DNA from: Gracilariopsis chorda
Taxonomy: Eukaryota > Rhodophyta > Florideophyceae > Gracilariales > Gracilariaceae
Reading direction: 5' to 3'
Length of the DNA: 64,000 nucleotides
Assembly: GCA_003194525.1 (NCBI GenBank)
Contig: NBIV01000067.1
Coordinates: 124,001 to 188,000, forward strand
The translations under genes and the position numbers were made by a program. Under the pieces are notes generated by a model. The model was not told the origin of the DNA. It saw only the letters and a program-made list of their open reading frames with translations, and did not search any database. Below, piece after piece: positions 34,901-44,180 of this stretch; positions within the stretch are counted from its first letter, which is position 1; the number at the start of each line of letters is the position of its first letter.

Positions 34901-36202
34901 GATAGAATTGTCCACAATCAGTCTCAGCGGTCCATAGTTCTCTGCACTGCCCTTGAAAATATTATCTTCTTGGGATTGCAAACTGCGATAATAATCAGTA
35001 AACACATCCTGTTTGTCGCCTTCTCGCTTCTCTTGATGCGTCCATATTGTCGAGCCTGCAATTCCAAGAGCAAGAGGAAGTCCTCCGCATATGTCCAGAA
35101 TACCTGTCAAAGCTTGTCGGTTTGCTGCGCTGAAATCGGCATCACTATCGAATCCAGCATGCGTCAACAACATACGCCGTGCCAGGTCCCCATGTGCCTC
35201 TTTCTCTTCAAAGCGAACTATTCTGTTAGCTCCTCTCAAAAACCGGTCATCTCTGGTTGTGTATACCAGCAGGCTTTCATCGTGTAACATGGTACCCAGA
35301 ATTGTGAAAACGTTCGAGGTTATGCCATTCACCCACCATATATCGTCAACCACAAACAAGCACTTGCGTCCACGAAACCATGGCGCAGCTTTATCAGACG
35401 CATCCTGCAGGTATTTCTCGCCACGTATTGTTGCTGCGAGCTGCACATCACCGGTTCTCTCCACGATCCGCGAGATTCCTTTGATGATGTCGGCAATACC
35501 TGCATCGTTTCCGAGCTCAATGTAGAGGAGCCCTCCATGAAATCTGTCCTTGATTTCCCGGACCGTCGCCAGTCCCCTCACAGCGCATGACTTCCCAACA
35601 CCTCCCAGGCCAGAAGCCACAACGCCAACAACCGTACTGCCGCTCCCTTCCAGAATGGCAGCTTTCAGTTCCCCCTCGCAAGTATCCTCATTTTCGTACT
35701 GCAGTGTTAGTCTCGGCGGATTCGGGGGAACATTACTGCTCGTTGTATATGATACTGACGGGGTCTGAATAGCTGGGCTGTTTTCTCTGAGCGCCGGTAT
35801 CACCGTATCGTTCACAAAGCTGTAAAATTCTGTAATATCTTTCTCATGGTTCTTGAGCCTTGCGTTTGCCCTTCGGACACGCCTCGTTGCGCCAGCATTG
35901 CTCAGCGTACTATTGAGAGCATTTAGATCATTGTTGTTGTGCTCCAGGCGGGACCTGATCACGTGCAGTCTGCTTCGTATGAACTGGTTGCATACAGGTT
36001 CGCGATCGAAGTTACTCTGTCGCTCAGTCATCTCAATGAGTTGTAATGCGGTTCGATGCTCTTCCAGCAAACGTAAGTGCAGTGCGACACTGTCCTCGGC
36101 CAAATCCCTTCTCTCAAAGTACCGATTCACGTACAACTCAACCCTGTCAAGTAGTTCGAACGCTCCGGTTGCTGTGCCAAGTACCGCACCTGTGGCCTCC
36201 AT
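31967..36202 (-). CDS. NLR-like STAND ATPase: helical N-terminus, NB-ARC, WD40 repeats
   Basis: An intact 1411-residue intron-free frame from ATG at 36202. Residues 1-145 are predicted helical and start with a Gly/Ala-rich amphipathic segment (GAVLGTATGAFELLDRV), suggesting a HeLo-like or coiled-coil effector domain. NB-ARC follows: Walker A GLGGVGKS (198-205), Walker B CLFVVDDIW (281-289), sensor YTTRD (314-318), and GLPLAL (374-379). Residues about 400-770 are helical linker. About 12 WD40 repeats occupy roughly 770-1335 (ending LVWDID, VRVWDAD, VRVWDVQ, VRIWDVA, GRLWDVT and others). In this class ligand binding to the repeats triggers ATP-dependent oligomerisation and activates the N-terminal domain, typically in immunity or programmed death (APAF1 and fungal NLRs). 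The ligand is unknown. It sits between two copies of a duplicated block. Confidence 0.9.
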   Translation of the reverse strand: MEATGAVLGTATGAFELLDRVELYVNRYFERRDLAEDSVALHLRLLEEHRTALQLIEMTERQSNFDREPVCNQFIRSRLHVIRSRLEHNNNDLNALNSTLSNAGATRRVRRANARLKNHEKDITEFYSFVNDTVIPALRENSPAIQTPSVSYTTSSNVPPNPPRLTLQYENEDTCEGELKAAILEGSGSTVVGVVASGLGGVGKSCAVRGLATVREIKDRFHGGLLYIELGNDAGIADIIKGISRIVERTGDVQLAATIRGEKYLQDASDKAAPWFRGRKCLFVVDDIWWVNGITSNVFTILGTMLHDESLLVYTTRDDRFLRGANRIVRFEEKEAHGDLARRMLLTHAGFDSDADFSAANRQALTGILDICGGLPLALGIAGSTIWTHQEKREGDKQDVFTDYYRSLQSQEDNIFKGSAENYGPLRLIVDNSIEVLESESSETDRLTKRKIGELFRALCVLKKQQKAYGEMLQKLWDMDSLGETREVAKRMDQVSLVRMRVEGGNVFYVQLHDLVLDIATRKASERYEKKAHFSTLADKYMQKMVDGADLPTAQIENRQLFRAWWTVADDGYIVDNVCRVLEGAGEAEEVLWLLERAQWVVMRLQKYGISGVEDDVRIAEEASRKASTEHGAALKYLDMIRSAARMSCGAVSRNACEAWFQLHGRVAWYAEQCNKTSAFIAEIEHHAPLPWVKAQAGFLLGAGGAALDSFQTTGRSICISHGKELVRFVGADRGGVFVTEYDRRYGNQTRYALVGNKRSEGVTEGAAASSVGEDEAGTERQECYCAAFSKDMKKVITGHEDGSVLVWDIDRGYKLDGRVSMHVDDTDVAAEERRVRGKLDSLRNMCCGMWKSEGTIREAASSRVRSERSAVNCLAVSADGSKIVCGSSDGNVSVRSCGSGAVGDALDALPGGGSVDCVAVSSDARRVVCVQGGGIHVWDGGCGKWLAVPAELENVYVKCAAVSADGEKIVCGTREGAVLVWDVNSSESSVRSMSGHSESVECVALSSDGRVAVSGSFDDTVRVWDADKGEMLGAPLRGHASFVRHVALSADCKEAVSASGDGSVRVWDVQRNVETPHDDERFTTAILCLAYGGHGTRAVFGSRDGCVRLMDVESGRVVGQPLRGHTGAVHVVALSGDGSRIVSASRDDYTVRVWDANSGAAVGAPLTDVDAWCVAVSDDGTRAVAGLSDGAPIVFDTDSGRVIARLRGDTGAVWCCAMSSDGTRVASAGEDGTVRIWDVATSSAVAPPLRGHTDRVMSVAWSADGKRVVSGSDDGTVRVLDVDTAQPVGDALVHGTWVRHVQTDAHGSRVLSIDLHGYGRLWDVTRAECVITSSHRAWAQTVRNFGLARLETRLSSYRDTEIRWRDAAAQEQVLAPPDTPVIRVGDKYFAVEHGPSSVPFCQVQHATHSV

Positions 36203-37145
36203 CCTTCGATGAAAATAGCTGGTTCAGTGCGGATGGGCACCAAAACTCCTGCGGAAAGAGATACACAAGGAGATGCAAGGCGTGCGAACGAGAAGTTCCG
36301 CGGAATATGTCGAAGCTCAGGTTGGGCAAGGGCAGTGGGGTCGTTCCGGCTGTGTTAAACGCAAGTGGGACGGCGGAGGAGGAGCTCATTGCGGAGTGTT
36401 GTATTTCATGACAGATGGCAGGGCGAATCTCGATTTGCGCTCTCCGTGGCTAAGACGTGTATCTCATGCCGAAACGATTGGCTTCAACAGTGACCCTATG
36501 TCCAATGGACAAGCGATGCGCAAATCTGCACGAGATCTTATGCGAAATGAAGGATGCGATTGGTCGACGACAACGATTTTGGAAGTTTGTTGGTTGGTAG
36601 TTGGAAATTATTTGCCGTAAGTGGGGCGCAAGCTGGCGGTGTTAAGTTCCTTGTCATACAGCTGTATCATATCTTAGCCACAACTTGCCGGCCGTCGGAA
36701 ACTCGAGCGTCTCTGTGAGGCTTGTCCCTTGTTATTCATACTGCCAACATTGTGTGGAATGTTCGCAGGCGACCTGAAATTCACGTTACCGTACAACGCG
36801 CCGTCGCTGCTAGTGTACTTTTGGTACCGTTGTACGTCCCTCGTACGGGTGCATAGCGCAAGTAAGCTTCACAAAGGATGAGCTGTAGGTAGGCAAGCTG
36901 GGCATGCAAGATTGCCCAGCACTACGCAACGCTTCAGCGCCAAGAGTTACCAACGGTACAGGTACCTTCGTACCGAACATACCTTGAAATGGCGGCCAGC
37001 GCAAACGATTCTCACGGCGCGCGCATCATCGATGCAACACCGTGATCCGCGCTAACGCGCAGCCTTAACCAAAACCGAAGATAAGCCCTTCCACAACGCT
37101 CCAAACATACAAGCTAAGCACTAGCAAAAATAATTCGTTTTGCAT
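36203..37145. other. Intergenic stretch upstream of the NLR gene
   Basis: About 940 bp containing the presumed NLR promoter (minus strand) and, from about 36600, unassigned DNA up to the start of the truncated LPMO copy. No TATA-like box stands out near 36202. A 115-codon forward frame (36273-36620) shows no motif. Confidence 0.35.
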
Positions 37146-37760
37146 GCGGAGCGTATGGCCCGCTGACCTGGGGCAGGTGCAGCGGTCAAGGAGGCGCCCA
37201 GCGCGGCGTCACCAGGAGTAAGAAACCGTGTGGCGGCACGGAACAGTTTGCTGGGGAGCCCTACCAGTCTGCTGACATTCGTGTCGAGCGCTTCGACGGC
37301 GGCCGATGGGGAAGACGACCCGTTTCGGCTGAGGAAATGGACGCGTCTGCCACTCCGTTGCCGTCGTCCGAACTGCTACCCGAACATCTCGGCGCAATTA
37401 CTGTCAGCGTTGGACGCAGCTCCCCGTGTGTGCCGCTGTACGGCCAGGCCAAGCTGAAGGAACTGTTACTGCGGGCGCACAATATTCCCAGTCGCGCGTT
37501 GACGGACGGCGCAGTTGTGAATGTGGGACCGTATGACCGCATGAGCGTGGAGACGGCGTTGAATGAAGGCGAGAGTGTGGATGAGTTGAAGTTTGCTGCG
37601 GATGGTGAAGATGAATGTACTGCTACTTTGGCGCCGTATTTGCTGGTCAGGGACCCCAGCGAGGTGCCGTTTCATTGGAAAACGTTCCGCGTGAACCGCG
37701 AGGTGACGATTCGCGCAGAGAGCGAGGGCGACGTTGCGGTAACGTTCTCCAGCCAACTTC
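37146..37760 (+). pseudogene. 5'-truncated LPMO paralogue
   Basis: Begins abruptly in homology to residue about 254 of the LPMO at 24.7 kb (YGPLTWGRCSGQGGAQRGV) and follows it to near the C-terminus (REVTIRAESEGDVAVTFSSQ), colinear and mostly in frame. It lacks the signal peptide and both copper histidines. The CADI block is changed to SADI and its preceding YY to PY, so a structural Cys and neighbouring residues have diverged. The original stop is lost because the frame reads on. It keeps the C-terminal domain nearly whole. Divergence is clearly greater than in the 1.09-kb repeats, so it is an older or less constrained duplicate. Confidence 0.85.
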
Positions 37761-38042
37761 TTATTGCGGTTGTGCTCTCCGGCGGTCACGCGCACGCTGT
37801 GGCTGCGGTCGTGCTGTGCGTCGTTGGGGGTTGGCGGAGGCGACTATTTTGGGTACTGCGCCGTGCACAAGCGTTGTCCACGTCACCCACTGGCCCCTCC
37901 CACGCAACAACTTTCGGAAGCGCCCACTCACGCCCTGTCGCGTTCCTTTCACCGCCGCACTCAAACGGCCCCGACAACGTGGCCGCTGCTCGTGCTCTTT
38001 TTCTTCCGCGCCCCCTTCATTGCCCACCCGCCCCCTCTCCAA

Positions 38043-38804
38043 ATGCGCCTTCCCGTTGCCCGTTCGCTCGCTTCGCTGTCGCCCGCGTTTCGGATATGGC
38101 ACGCCCACCGTGTCACAGGCCTTCTTCACCGCCATTCCCCCTCCGATACCTCCGTCTACGCATTTCAACCCTCCGACCGCACCCTCTCCATCGGTGATCA
38201 CCACGCCTCCACATTCGGTTACGTCGTCAGCGGCCATGTCGTCGTACAACACCCGCTAACTCGCACGCAGTGGGCGCTTACCAAAGGTCAGTACTGGTCT
38301 TTACCAGGCATCTGCACGCTGCATTGCCCACCGTCCGCAACCCACTCCGACAGCAAACCCAGCGTGTTTGTAGTTCAGAAGGGCGCTTTCACCGCCTTGA
38401 ACTCCGCAGGCGGCCCTGTGGAACCTCGCGGTCGCTTGCGATACATAGACGGATGCAGCGACACCGTGTTAGTGTCGCCGCCTCATCAAGGCGACCCGTG
38501 TTTGAACATGCTTTACTTCCCGCCTGCCTGCACCCAAACCGCCCATACCCACCCGTCTTTCCGCGTTGGCGTTGTGGCGGATGGACGTGGCGAATGCCTG
38601 TTACATGATGCATCTCCGCCTGTTTCTCTGCTTCCCGCATCTGTTTTTGCGATTGATACCAACTTGCTGCACTCGTTCCGCACCCCGCCGGATTCCCACT
38701 TGCAGGTTATTGCCTTTCATCCGGATAGTGATAGTGGGCCTACTCATCACGACCATCCTATGATCAATCAAACCATCATTTCCCCAACCTCCGCCAATAC
38801 CTGA
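38043..38804 (+). CDS. Bicupin-fold protein of bacterial type
   Basis: I choose the ATG at 38043 because homology-like sequence begins soon after it and the upstream peptide is low-complexity; this gives 253 residues. The first cupin-like barrel covers about 55-115 (TFGYVVSGHVVV, KGQYWSLPG). The second covers about 133-228: DGCSDT, GDPCLNMLYFPP, QTAHTHPSFRVGVVADGRGE with metal-ligand candidates His168, His170 and Glu184, and LLHSFRT with His210. The end is FHPDSDSGPTHHDHPMINQT. The second-half signature matches cupins I associate with marine bacteria. Residues 1-26 are Arg-rich and lack acids, so an organelle transit peptide is possible. The substrate is unknown. It lies about 280 bp after the LPMO fragment on the same strand. 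Confidence 0.75.
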   Translation: MRLPVARSLASLSPAFRIWHAHRVTGLLHRHSPSDTSVYAFQPSDRTLSIGDHHASTFGYVVSGHVVVQHPLTRTQWALTKGQYWSLPGICTLHCPPSATHSDSKPSVFVVQKGAFTALNSAGGPVEPRGRLRYIDGCSDTVLVSPPHQGDPCLNMLYFPPACTQTAHTHPSFRVGVVADGRGECLLHDASPPVSLLPASVFAIDTNLLHSFRTPPDSHLQVIAFHPDSDSGPTHHDHPMINQTIISPTSANT

Positions 38805-39665
38805 TGTGTCTGTGCCGCCAACCCGCTCGTGCAAACACCGCCTCTTCTTCCTCAGCGAACGAAACAACTGCACACCACCGTTCCAGATGCTGTCCTCGCA
38901 CACACGCCGCGCCCACTTATTCCCGAAATCGCTCTCAACTGAACGGGACGCTGATTTCAGCGGTAGTTGTCAAGTCCCCATTCCATTCCGGTCATGTCTA
39001 AGAGAACAAAACTCGGAGATTGCAAACTTGCAGTTCTGTGTGTGCATGCATCTATTCTTTAGGCAAGCACCAACTCTCATTCACAGTTGGCCGCACCTGC
39101 TCTACCACTTCTCCGTGCTGACGCAATGTCTTTACTGATCCGATCTGACATTGGCGATAATTGTCACAGTTCGCCATGCGCAACATGTCAACGGCCTCGA
39201 GTTGGGAATGCTGCTGTCGTCTTCCGTGCGAGATCCTTCGCGATTCCTACCAATAGTACCGCAGCACCAGTCCAACCCACAGTAATATATCTATCCCGCC
39301 ACATCCAGCTAGTGCACTACATAGTCCCCGCTATTTCACTTGTGTACATCCCAGTCTGTTCTGCACTCTCTGTTACAAAAGACACAGCCACCCCTTCGTA
39401 TGTAGTATCTAGATACAGCTCACTGTCTCCGACTGCCCACCATGATAGAGCGGAAGGAGAAAAGTGGTGCAGGATCACAAGAAGACGGGACCCAAAAACG
39501 AAGACACGCTCACAACAAAGGCAAGGCCTATCCTACCGACAGGGGTGAAACCATTGTACCCGCTATCTTTGGCATAGAGAGAGCAACTTGCCGCAAGGTG
39601 ATTGCCTCGCGAGTTGCAGCACTCTCCCAAGCTATGCTTGTTACGCCCGTAAACCATTTGCTCTG
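38805..39665. other. Spacer with insertion next to repeat copy B
   Basis: Contains a 30-bp match to the sequence upstream of copy A (about 38908-38937), then about 700 bp that copy A lacks. The insertion has coding-like peptide on the minus strand (for example WWAVGDSELYLDTTYEG around 39400) broken by stops. No family is recognised. Confidence 0.35.
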
Positions 39666-40752
39666 TGGTTTTCCATAGTGGGGTGCTGCTCGTGTTAACA
39701 AGTGCTACACGTCGATGTGTAAACGCCCAGACAGACGATGGGCCGTGCATCGCCTCTACAACGCCTTTATCTACGCACATATCCCTAATCCAAGCACCTC
39801 TAAACCACGACATTCTCTGCTTCATAGGTTTCCTTATATACGCCTTGTCCACAACTCTACGCGCATCGGCTGCTCACCGTACATCATGTCGGACATCTTG
39901 CTCTACCAGGTCAGCTTCGCACTTCACCATGCTGTGCAGCCCTGTACCGTACTTGTGGAGCAGACGATCTGGCCTAATTGAACCGTTGTCCCCAGTACAC
40001 GCGGTCAAAATTCTGAGCAACCCCCACAACAGTTGGAAGACCTTTCTCAAATGAGTGCTTTCGTTTCACAAACCCTATACCTCTTGTCTTTCGTGAACTC
40101 GTAGATGAACTGCTTCAAAGGTGACTGGAAGCGTTCCGCATATATTAGAGTAGTCATGGCACAGAAACGTTAGCATATAAAACGTGATGGTTGGAAGACA
40201 ATAAATGTTGAAGTAGTCTGTTCAATCGTGATGCGATGTCGTTGTTTACCTTGTACGATAGCCAGTCGTTTGGATTAGGTATCTTCTGACCGTGATTATG
40301 AAAACTCCACTGCTCGAAGTCGGGGTACCGGAAGAAATGCTGGGTGCGGGTGAACATGTCAGGCGTGAGTTCATCTTGTCTGAAGATAACTGTCAACGTG
40401 ACATGCTCCGACTTAATGCTACACTTCAGTCACCATAGCATTCCAATGGTTTCAATTGGGATGGGTGCCCTCTGAACTTGAGGCTCAATCCACCGCAGCC
40501 AGTCCTGCCTTGCAGACAGAAAGCAAGGAACATCAACAACTATTTCTACTCAAGTATCGACTGCGAATGTGTGAGCTGGAAGCGGTTGAACGGAGCGATA
40601 TTCTGACGGCTGAACAAGAAAGTATTCAAATAGTAAGCCGATCGAGAACACGACTAGAAAAGAGAGTAGGGTTTTTGTATAGACATAGATGACAGGGTCG
40701 GTTTCGGCGATGACAGCGACAATATCGGTCAACATGGGTATAGACAGTATGG
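39666..40752. repeat. 1.09-kb direct repeat, copy B
   Basis: Partner of 28836-29924, same orientation. Differences include a 3-base deletion near 39827 and a 1-base insertion near 39982. After the homology ends, 40760-40830 carries a different sequence with small hairpins, such as GGCCTTTCCAAGAAAGGCC at about 40803-40821. Confidence 0.85.
40154..40411 (-). CDS. Duplicated hypothetical open frame, copy B
   Basis: Same frame as 29326-29583 with only two visible residue changes near its end (RLLQHLL instead of KLLEHLL). Preservation of an open frame in both copies, and a 3-base in-frame deletion in the flanking coding-like segment (39852 frame, KPMKQRM versus KPTMKQRM), hint at past or present coding function. 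It has no ATG of its own. Confidence 0.3.
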   Translation of the reverse strand, partial: SEHVTLTVIFRQDELTPDMFTRTQHFFRYPDFEQWSFHNHGQKIPNPNDWLSYKVNNDIASRLNRLLQHLLSSNHHVLYANVSVP

Positions 40753-41131
40753 TAAATCGAAAGTGATTGCACCTCCCTCCCCCTCCTTAGGCGGAGACAT
40801 GGGGCCTTTCCAAGAAAGGCCACTCTGAGAGAGAGAAAAAGTTGAAGCCAATGAGTTCCTATAGAATGGAACAGCACTTGCTGAAAGGTTCTCAGTATGG
40901 AGTCGGTACGTCGACCCCAGTACAAAACGACAAATCTCGATTTCTACGCAAGTTATATAACAGATACTTCCATTTTATGAATACAAGCAGCAAACTAACA
41001 CCTCATAATCGATCTATCCATCAACCTCGCTTTCACCATGACCATCGACATTACCGTAACCAACGAATTGTGTTCCTCATATTGCACAATACTGGTTTCG
41101 CATCGTTCGGCTTCCAACATTTTCACTGCAA

Positions 41132-41788
41132 ATGAGTCCAAAAACCATACAATCCTTGAACGCCTCCTTATTTTACCTGTGGTGCTTAACATACACAATC
41201 AAGCTGCTAGACTCCAAATATTGTCTAAAGTCATGTCAAACTATTTCCAAGCCCATTAAGTACACGAGAAACCGAATTACGCGTGCAATTCACACCAGTT
41301 GTAGCACTGATTGTTATCCACTGTTATCATGCGGCCGCGATTTCGACTTTATCGTGAGCATTAATATACAAAGATCTGACTTTATCAACGAACTTCTTTC
41401 TCAGTTTAAAAGTATGCGCGCACGAATGATTAATCAATTTCCGTACACCGAAAGAACTAAACTAAACAATCATCGTGGTTGTATGCAATCGGTTGTAGTA
41501 CTTGGTTTAGCACTGTGGTATCTGGAAACCAGCGATAGGATGTTTAAGCTTTGTCCGAAGTTCGGATTGGTTCCAACCAGTTTAAATGACTGGCTTGAAT
41601 ATACACTGAGCGTTCACTTTGCGATGTTGAGTTGGAGGACTGTTTCAAATGCTAGAATAATATGGCCGTCAGGGACTGAAATGGAGTGCTCTTTACAAGC
41701 GCTCGCAAAAGGTAAGCCGAATATTGCCATGTATCTGAAGGGTGTGTTTGGGGTTGCAGATGGCGGAAGATTTCGGTGTGCAAAGTAA
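41132..41788 (+). pseudogene. Harbinger-like (DDE_4) transposase, N-terminal half
   Basis: The 218-codon frame has the DDE_4 layout: FINELLSQFKSMRARMINQF, then VVVLGLALWYLETSDRMFKL, FGLVPTSLNDWLEYTLSVHF, and ARIIWPSGTEMECSLQALAK. It ends with MYLKGVFGVADGGRF, where GVADG carries the first catalytic Asp. The remaining core with the other two acids is absent, so it is truncated. Together with the converging Myb-like relic next to it, it suggests a PIF/Harbinger element, which needs both proteins to move. Confidence 0.6.
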
Positions 41789-41834
41789 GATGATGCAAAC
41801 CTCCAAAATGCATACTTTGAAGTGTACAAGTAAA

Positions 41835-42351
41835 GACGCTAGGTTTTCATTTTCATTATCAACGGCCGTTGCTGGCACTTTGGCGTCAATATCCTGATAT
41901 ATTCGCTTCTCAAGACGCACTTCTGGCTTGATGGTTGGGTCCCCTGCTTTTTCCTGGTGTATGCAAGTTTATGAAACTTGTCTTTCAGACTTTCCAATGT
42001 TCTTGGAGGCCTTTTGTTGGTCTCTTCCCGCAGTTTGAACTTCTTGGCTACAACTTCCTAGTGATTCCTATCCAAGGGTTCTACGTCTGCTAGCTAGTCC
42101 AACAGATACTCAACATCATCAGGGCTATAGTTAAGGCTTCTTTTTCGAGAATCGTTTCCGGTCTCGCAGAATTCATCCACTTCGCCCATAATCTCTTGTA
42201 CTCTGTGAAATTTGTAAGGGTAAATAGTTAGCTGTATCAAAGTTTGAAAAGAAACGAATAATGCATATGCTTCTGAGCATGTTGACGGAGAGAGAAGTTT
42301 TGGACAAAACTCCATGGTTTCCCTAGCGCAAAAATTGCCATTCAACGTCAA
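41835..42351 (-). pseudogene. Myb/SANT-like DNA-binding protein of Harbinger type, decayed
   Basis: The minus strand from 42351 runs through stops in one frame: RKRSLNYSPDDVEYLLD, then LADVEPLDRNH, VVAKKFKLREETNKRPPRTL, ESLKDKFHKLAYTRKKQGTQ and SQKCVLRSEYIRIL. The pattern (NYS-x-D-E-x2-LLD, VA-x2-F, R-T-x2-SLK-x-KF-x2-L, K-x-GT-x-P) is that of the Myb-like accessory proteins of Harbinger elements. At least two stops are present. The gene converges on the transposase fragment. Confidence 0.45.
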
Positions 42352-42518
42352 TTAAGGTATAGCTATTTGTAAGCTAGAGAGATTCTCGTAATGATCTTTT
42401 CTAACAGCCGCCGTAAGTTGCCCACATTTGGCAAGGACGTCTCCAAGTCTCTCAAGTGTCATTTTGTCCATTTTTAGAAAGCCCCATGAGAGGCGAGTAG
42501 ATTGGGTGGCGGGTTGAC

Positions 42519-43315
42519 TCAAGTGGAGTGAGCCGGGTTATCTGGGGACATTTTCTGAAAACGGTGATTCTTTTCCTCCGGTAAATCCGATAATCGACGA
42601 TCTGGATGCGGCAAAATCGCTGGACTCGATGGAGAATGAACCACGAGCCGGTTTTCTGAGTCCAGACTACCGTCGGAGGTATGCGTGGTATCAGGGGCGA
42701 GATGAGGGTGAGGAGATACCATAATACAGTCGCGTAAAACCCATTAGTTCTGTTCGTTAATGTACAGAACGACTGTGTCGTTGGCAGTAGGAACCATGCT
42801 ATAAGGCCCGTCCGACATTCGAGAAAGCTTAGGACGCGTTTCTAGTTCAGGATTATAATACTTCTTACCAGGGAAAAGAAATTCATTTGTGTTAACCAGC
42901 GGTAGCAGTTGACGGAGCTTGCCGTCGAAATTACGCTTTTACGCAAGTTAAGGTTTGTCCATAGCTTTCTTGGCACCCGGTAACATCTTCTCCAACCATT
43001 TTCTCCAGTTTTCCTTGTGTGACTGCTGTGAAGAATACGCCGACAAAGTTGGTTGAATCTCGATTGCCACCGGGGATGGGATTCGCGACAGCACCATCTC
43101 AAAAGGTGTAAGCGACGTAACCCGATGTATCTGGGTATTGTAGGCATATGTAACCGCATCGATGTACAGGTTTCAATCCTTAGTATGATCCGAAACATAG
43201 AATCGTAATGCGTTTAGCGTCTTGCGATTAAGTCGTTCCATTTTTCCATTACCGTGCGGGAGATATGTTGTGAAATACATATTTTGAACATCGAGAATAC
43301 GACAGACGTCTTGAA
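42519..43315 (-). pseudogene. pol: Ty3/gypsy-3 relic (integrase end and C-terminal tail)
   Basis: Reading leftwards from 43315, peptide parallels residues about 1050-1360 of the complete pol: GNGKMERLNRKTLNALRF (catalytic Glu block), NLYIDAVTYAYNTQIHRV, TPFEMVLSRIPSPVAIE, FDGKLRQLLPLVNTNEFLF, YYNPELETRPKLSRMSDGPY, then DTVVLYINEQ and a tail with LPHPDRRLSDLPEEK. It is cut off at 43315, exactly where the LTR of the large gypsy begins. Related to, but clearly diverged from, that element. Confidence 0.75.
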
Positions 43316-44123
43316 TGTGGTGCAATGCCCCAAAGGGGAAAAACACCGAAAGACGTCCGGGATCTTCCTCTCACGAGGTGAACCCAGTTGGGTAGAGCCC
43401 TCCCAGAGGTGTCACGGCGAAGCCGGTTTGTAAGACCAGGGACACCTGTCGCGACTCGCGCAGGGAGGTGAAGGCGAAGAATCGGTATCCGCGTGAGCGG
43501 GGTGTGATCCTCAGTAGAGGTATGTTTCCACGTAAGTGGGGGGGGGTGTGAGCGGATGCGCACACGAGGGCCGCGGATAGCGGGAGGTGCTACCCTAAAA
43601 AGGGGAAAGAGGAAGGACGAAGTGGGTCGCGAGAGCGACGAGTAGATACGGCAATGCCGGTGGACAGGACTCCCTATACAGGGCGAAACACCAATATGAT
43701 TGGAACAATTATACTCCCAAGGATGGGCTTCTTTAGATGTGCAAGGGGGGTGAACTTCCGTACACTACGGTGCTTCCCTCCAAGGAGGAGTTGAGAACAC
43801 GCGGAGGCGGTAAAGCTCAGAGCCAATTCCCCAGGTTGGGGTCCATTGTTGGGGAAGGTTTACTGGTGCGACGGCAGTGCGCCGTCGCACTAAGTACTAG
43901 CTTCCCAGAAATGGGTGTGAAAATAATAAATAATATTAACTAAAATACTCCACATTCCGTGGCAACATCCACTACTGTGGCCAACCGCCAATTGACCCAA
44001 AACCGTGTCCCACGTGTCCATACCCACCATTGTGGGGCGTAGTTCATATACACACTACACAACCGATAATATCGGGAAAGCGTTCAAGTACCCAGAATCC
44101 CTCCCTGAGGGCGTTGCACTTCA
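43316..44123 (-). repeat. 3' LTR of the large gypsy
   Basis: 808 bp, matching 54015-54839. In element orientation it starts TGAAGTGCAACGCC and ends GGGGCATTGCACCACA, so it has TG...CA ends. I place the outer edge at 43316 because TGTGG is shared by both LTRs and by the solo LTR ending at 61904. It contains a 10-bp-arm hairpin at 43866-43890 (GTGCGACGGC/GCCGTCGCAC). Confidence 0.9.
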
Positions 44124-44138
44124 TATCCCCCCCCTTAA
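44124..44138 (-). promoter_or_regulatory. Polypurine tract for plus-strand DNA priming
   Basis: On the minus strand CTTAAGGGGGGGGATA abuts the TG of the 3' LTR. An AAG followed by eight G is the purine run that resists RNase H and primes the second DNA strand in LTR retrotransposons. Its position fixes the LTR boundary at 44123/44124. Confidence 0.75.
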
Positions 44139-44180
44139 GACGGGAAAACGACCGCGGACGCGGAGGATTCCCAGACGAAA

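Noticed and set aside
31976-36212. Several plus-strand frames of 70-170 codons across the NLR
   Set aside because: They are complements of the WD40 and NB-ARC coding sequence; their Ser/Thr/Arg-rich repeats only mirror the WD40 repeats.
28836-40752. 1.09-kb repeats as LTRs of one 12-kb retrotransposon
   Set aside because: No TG...CA ends, no primer site or polypurine tract, and the DNA between holds host genes and no gag-pol; the LPMO copy extends the similarity outside the repeats.
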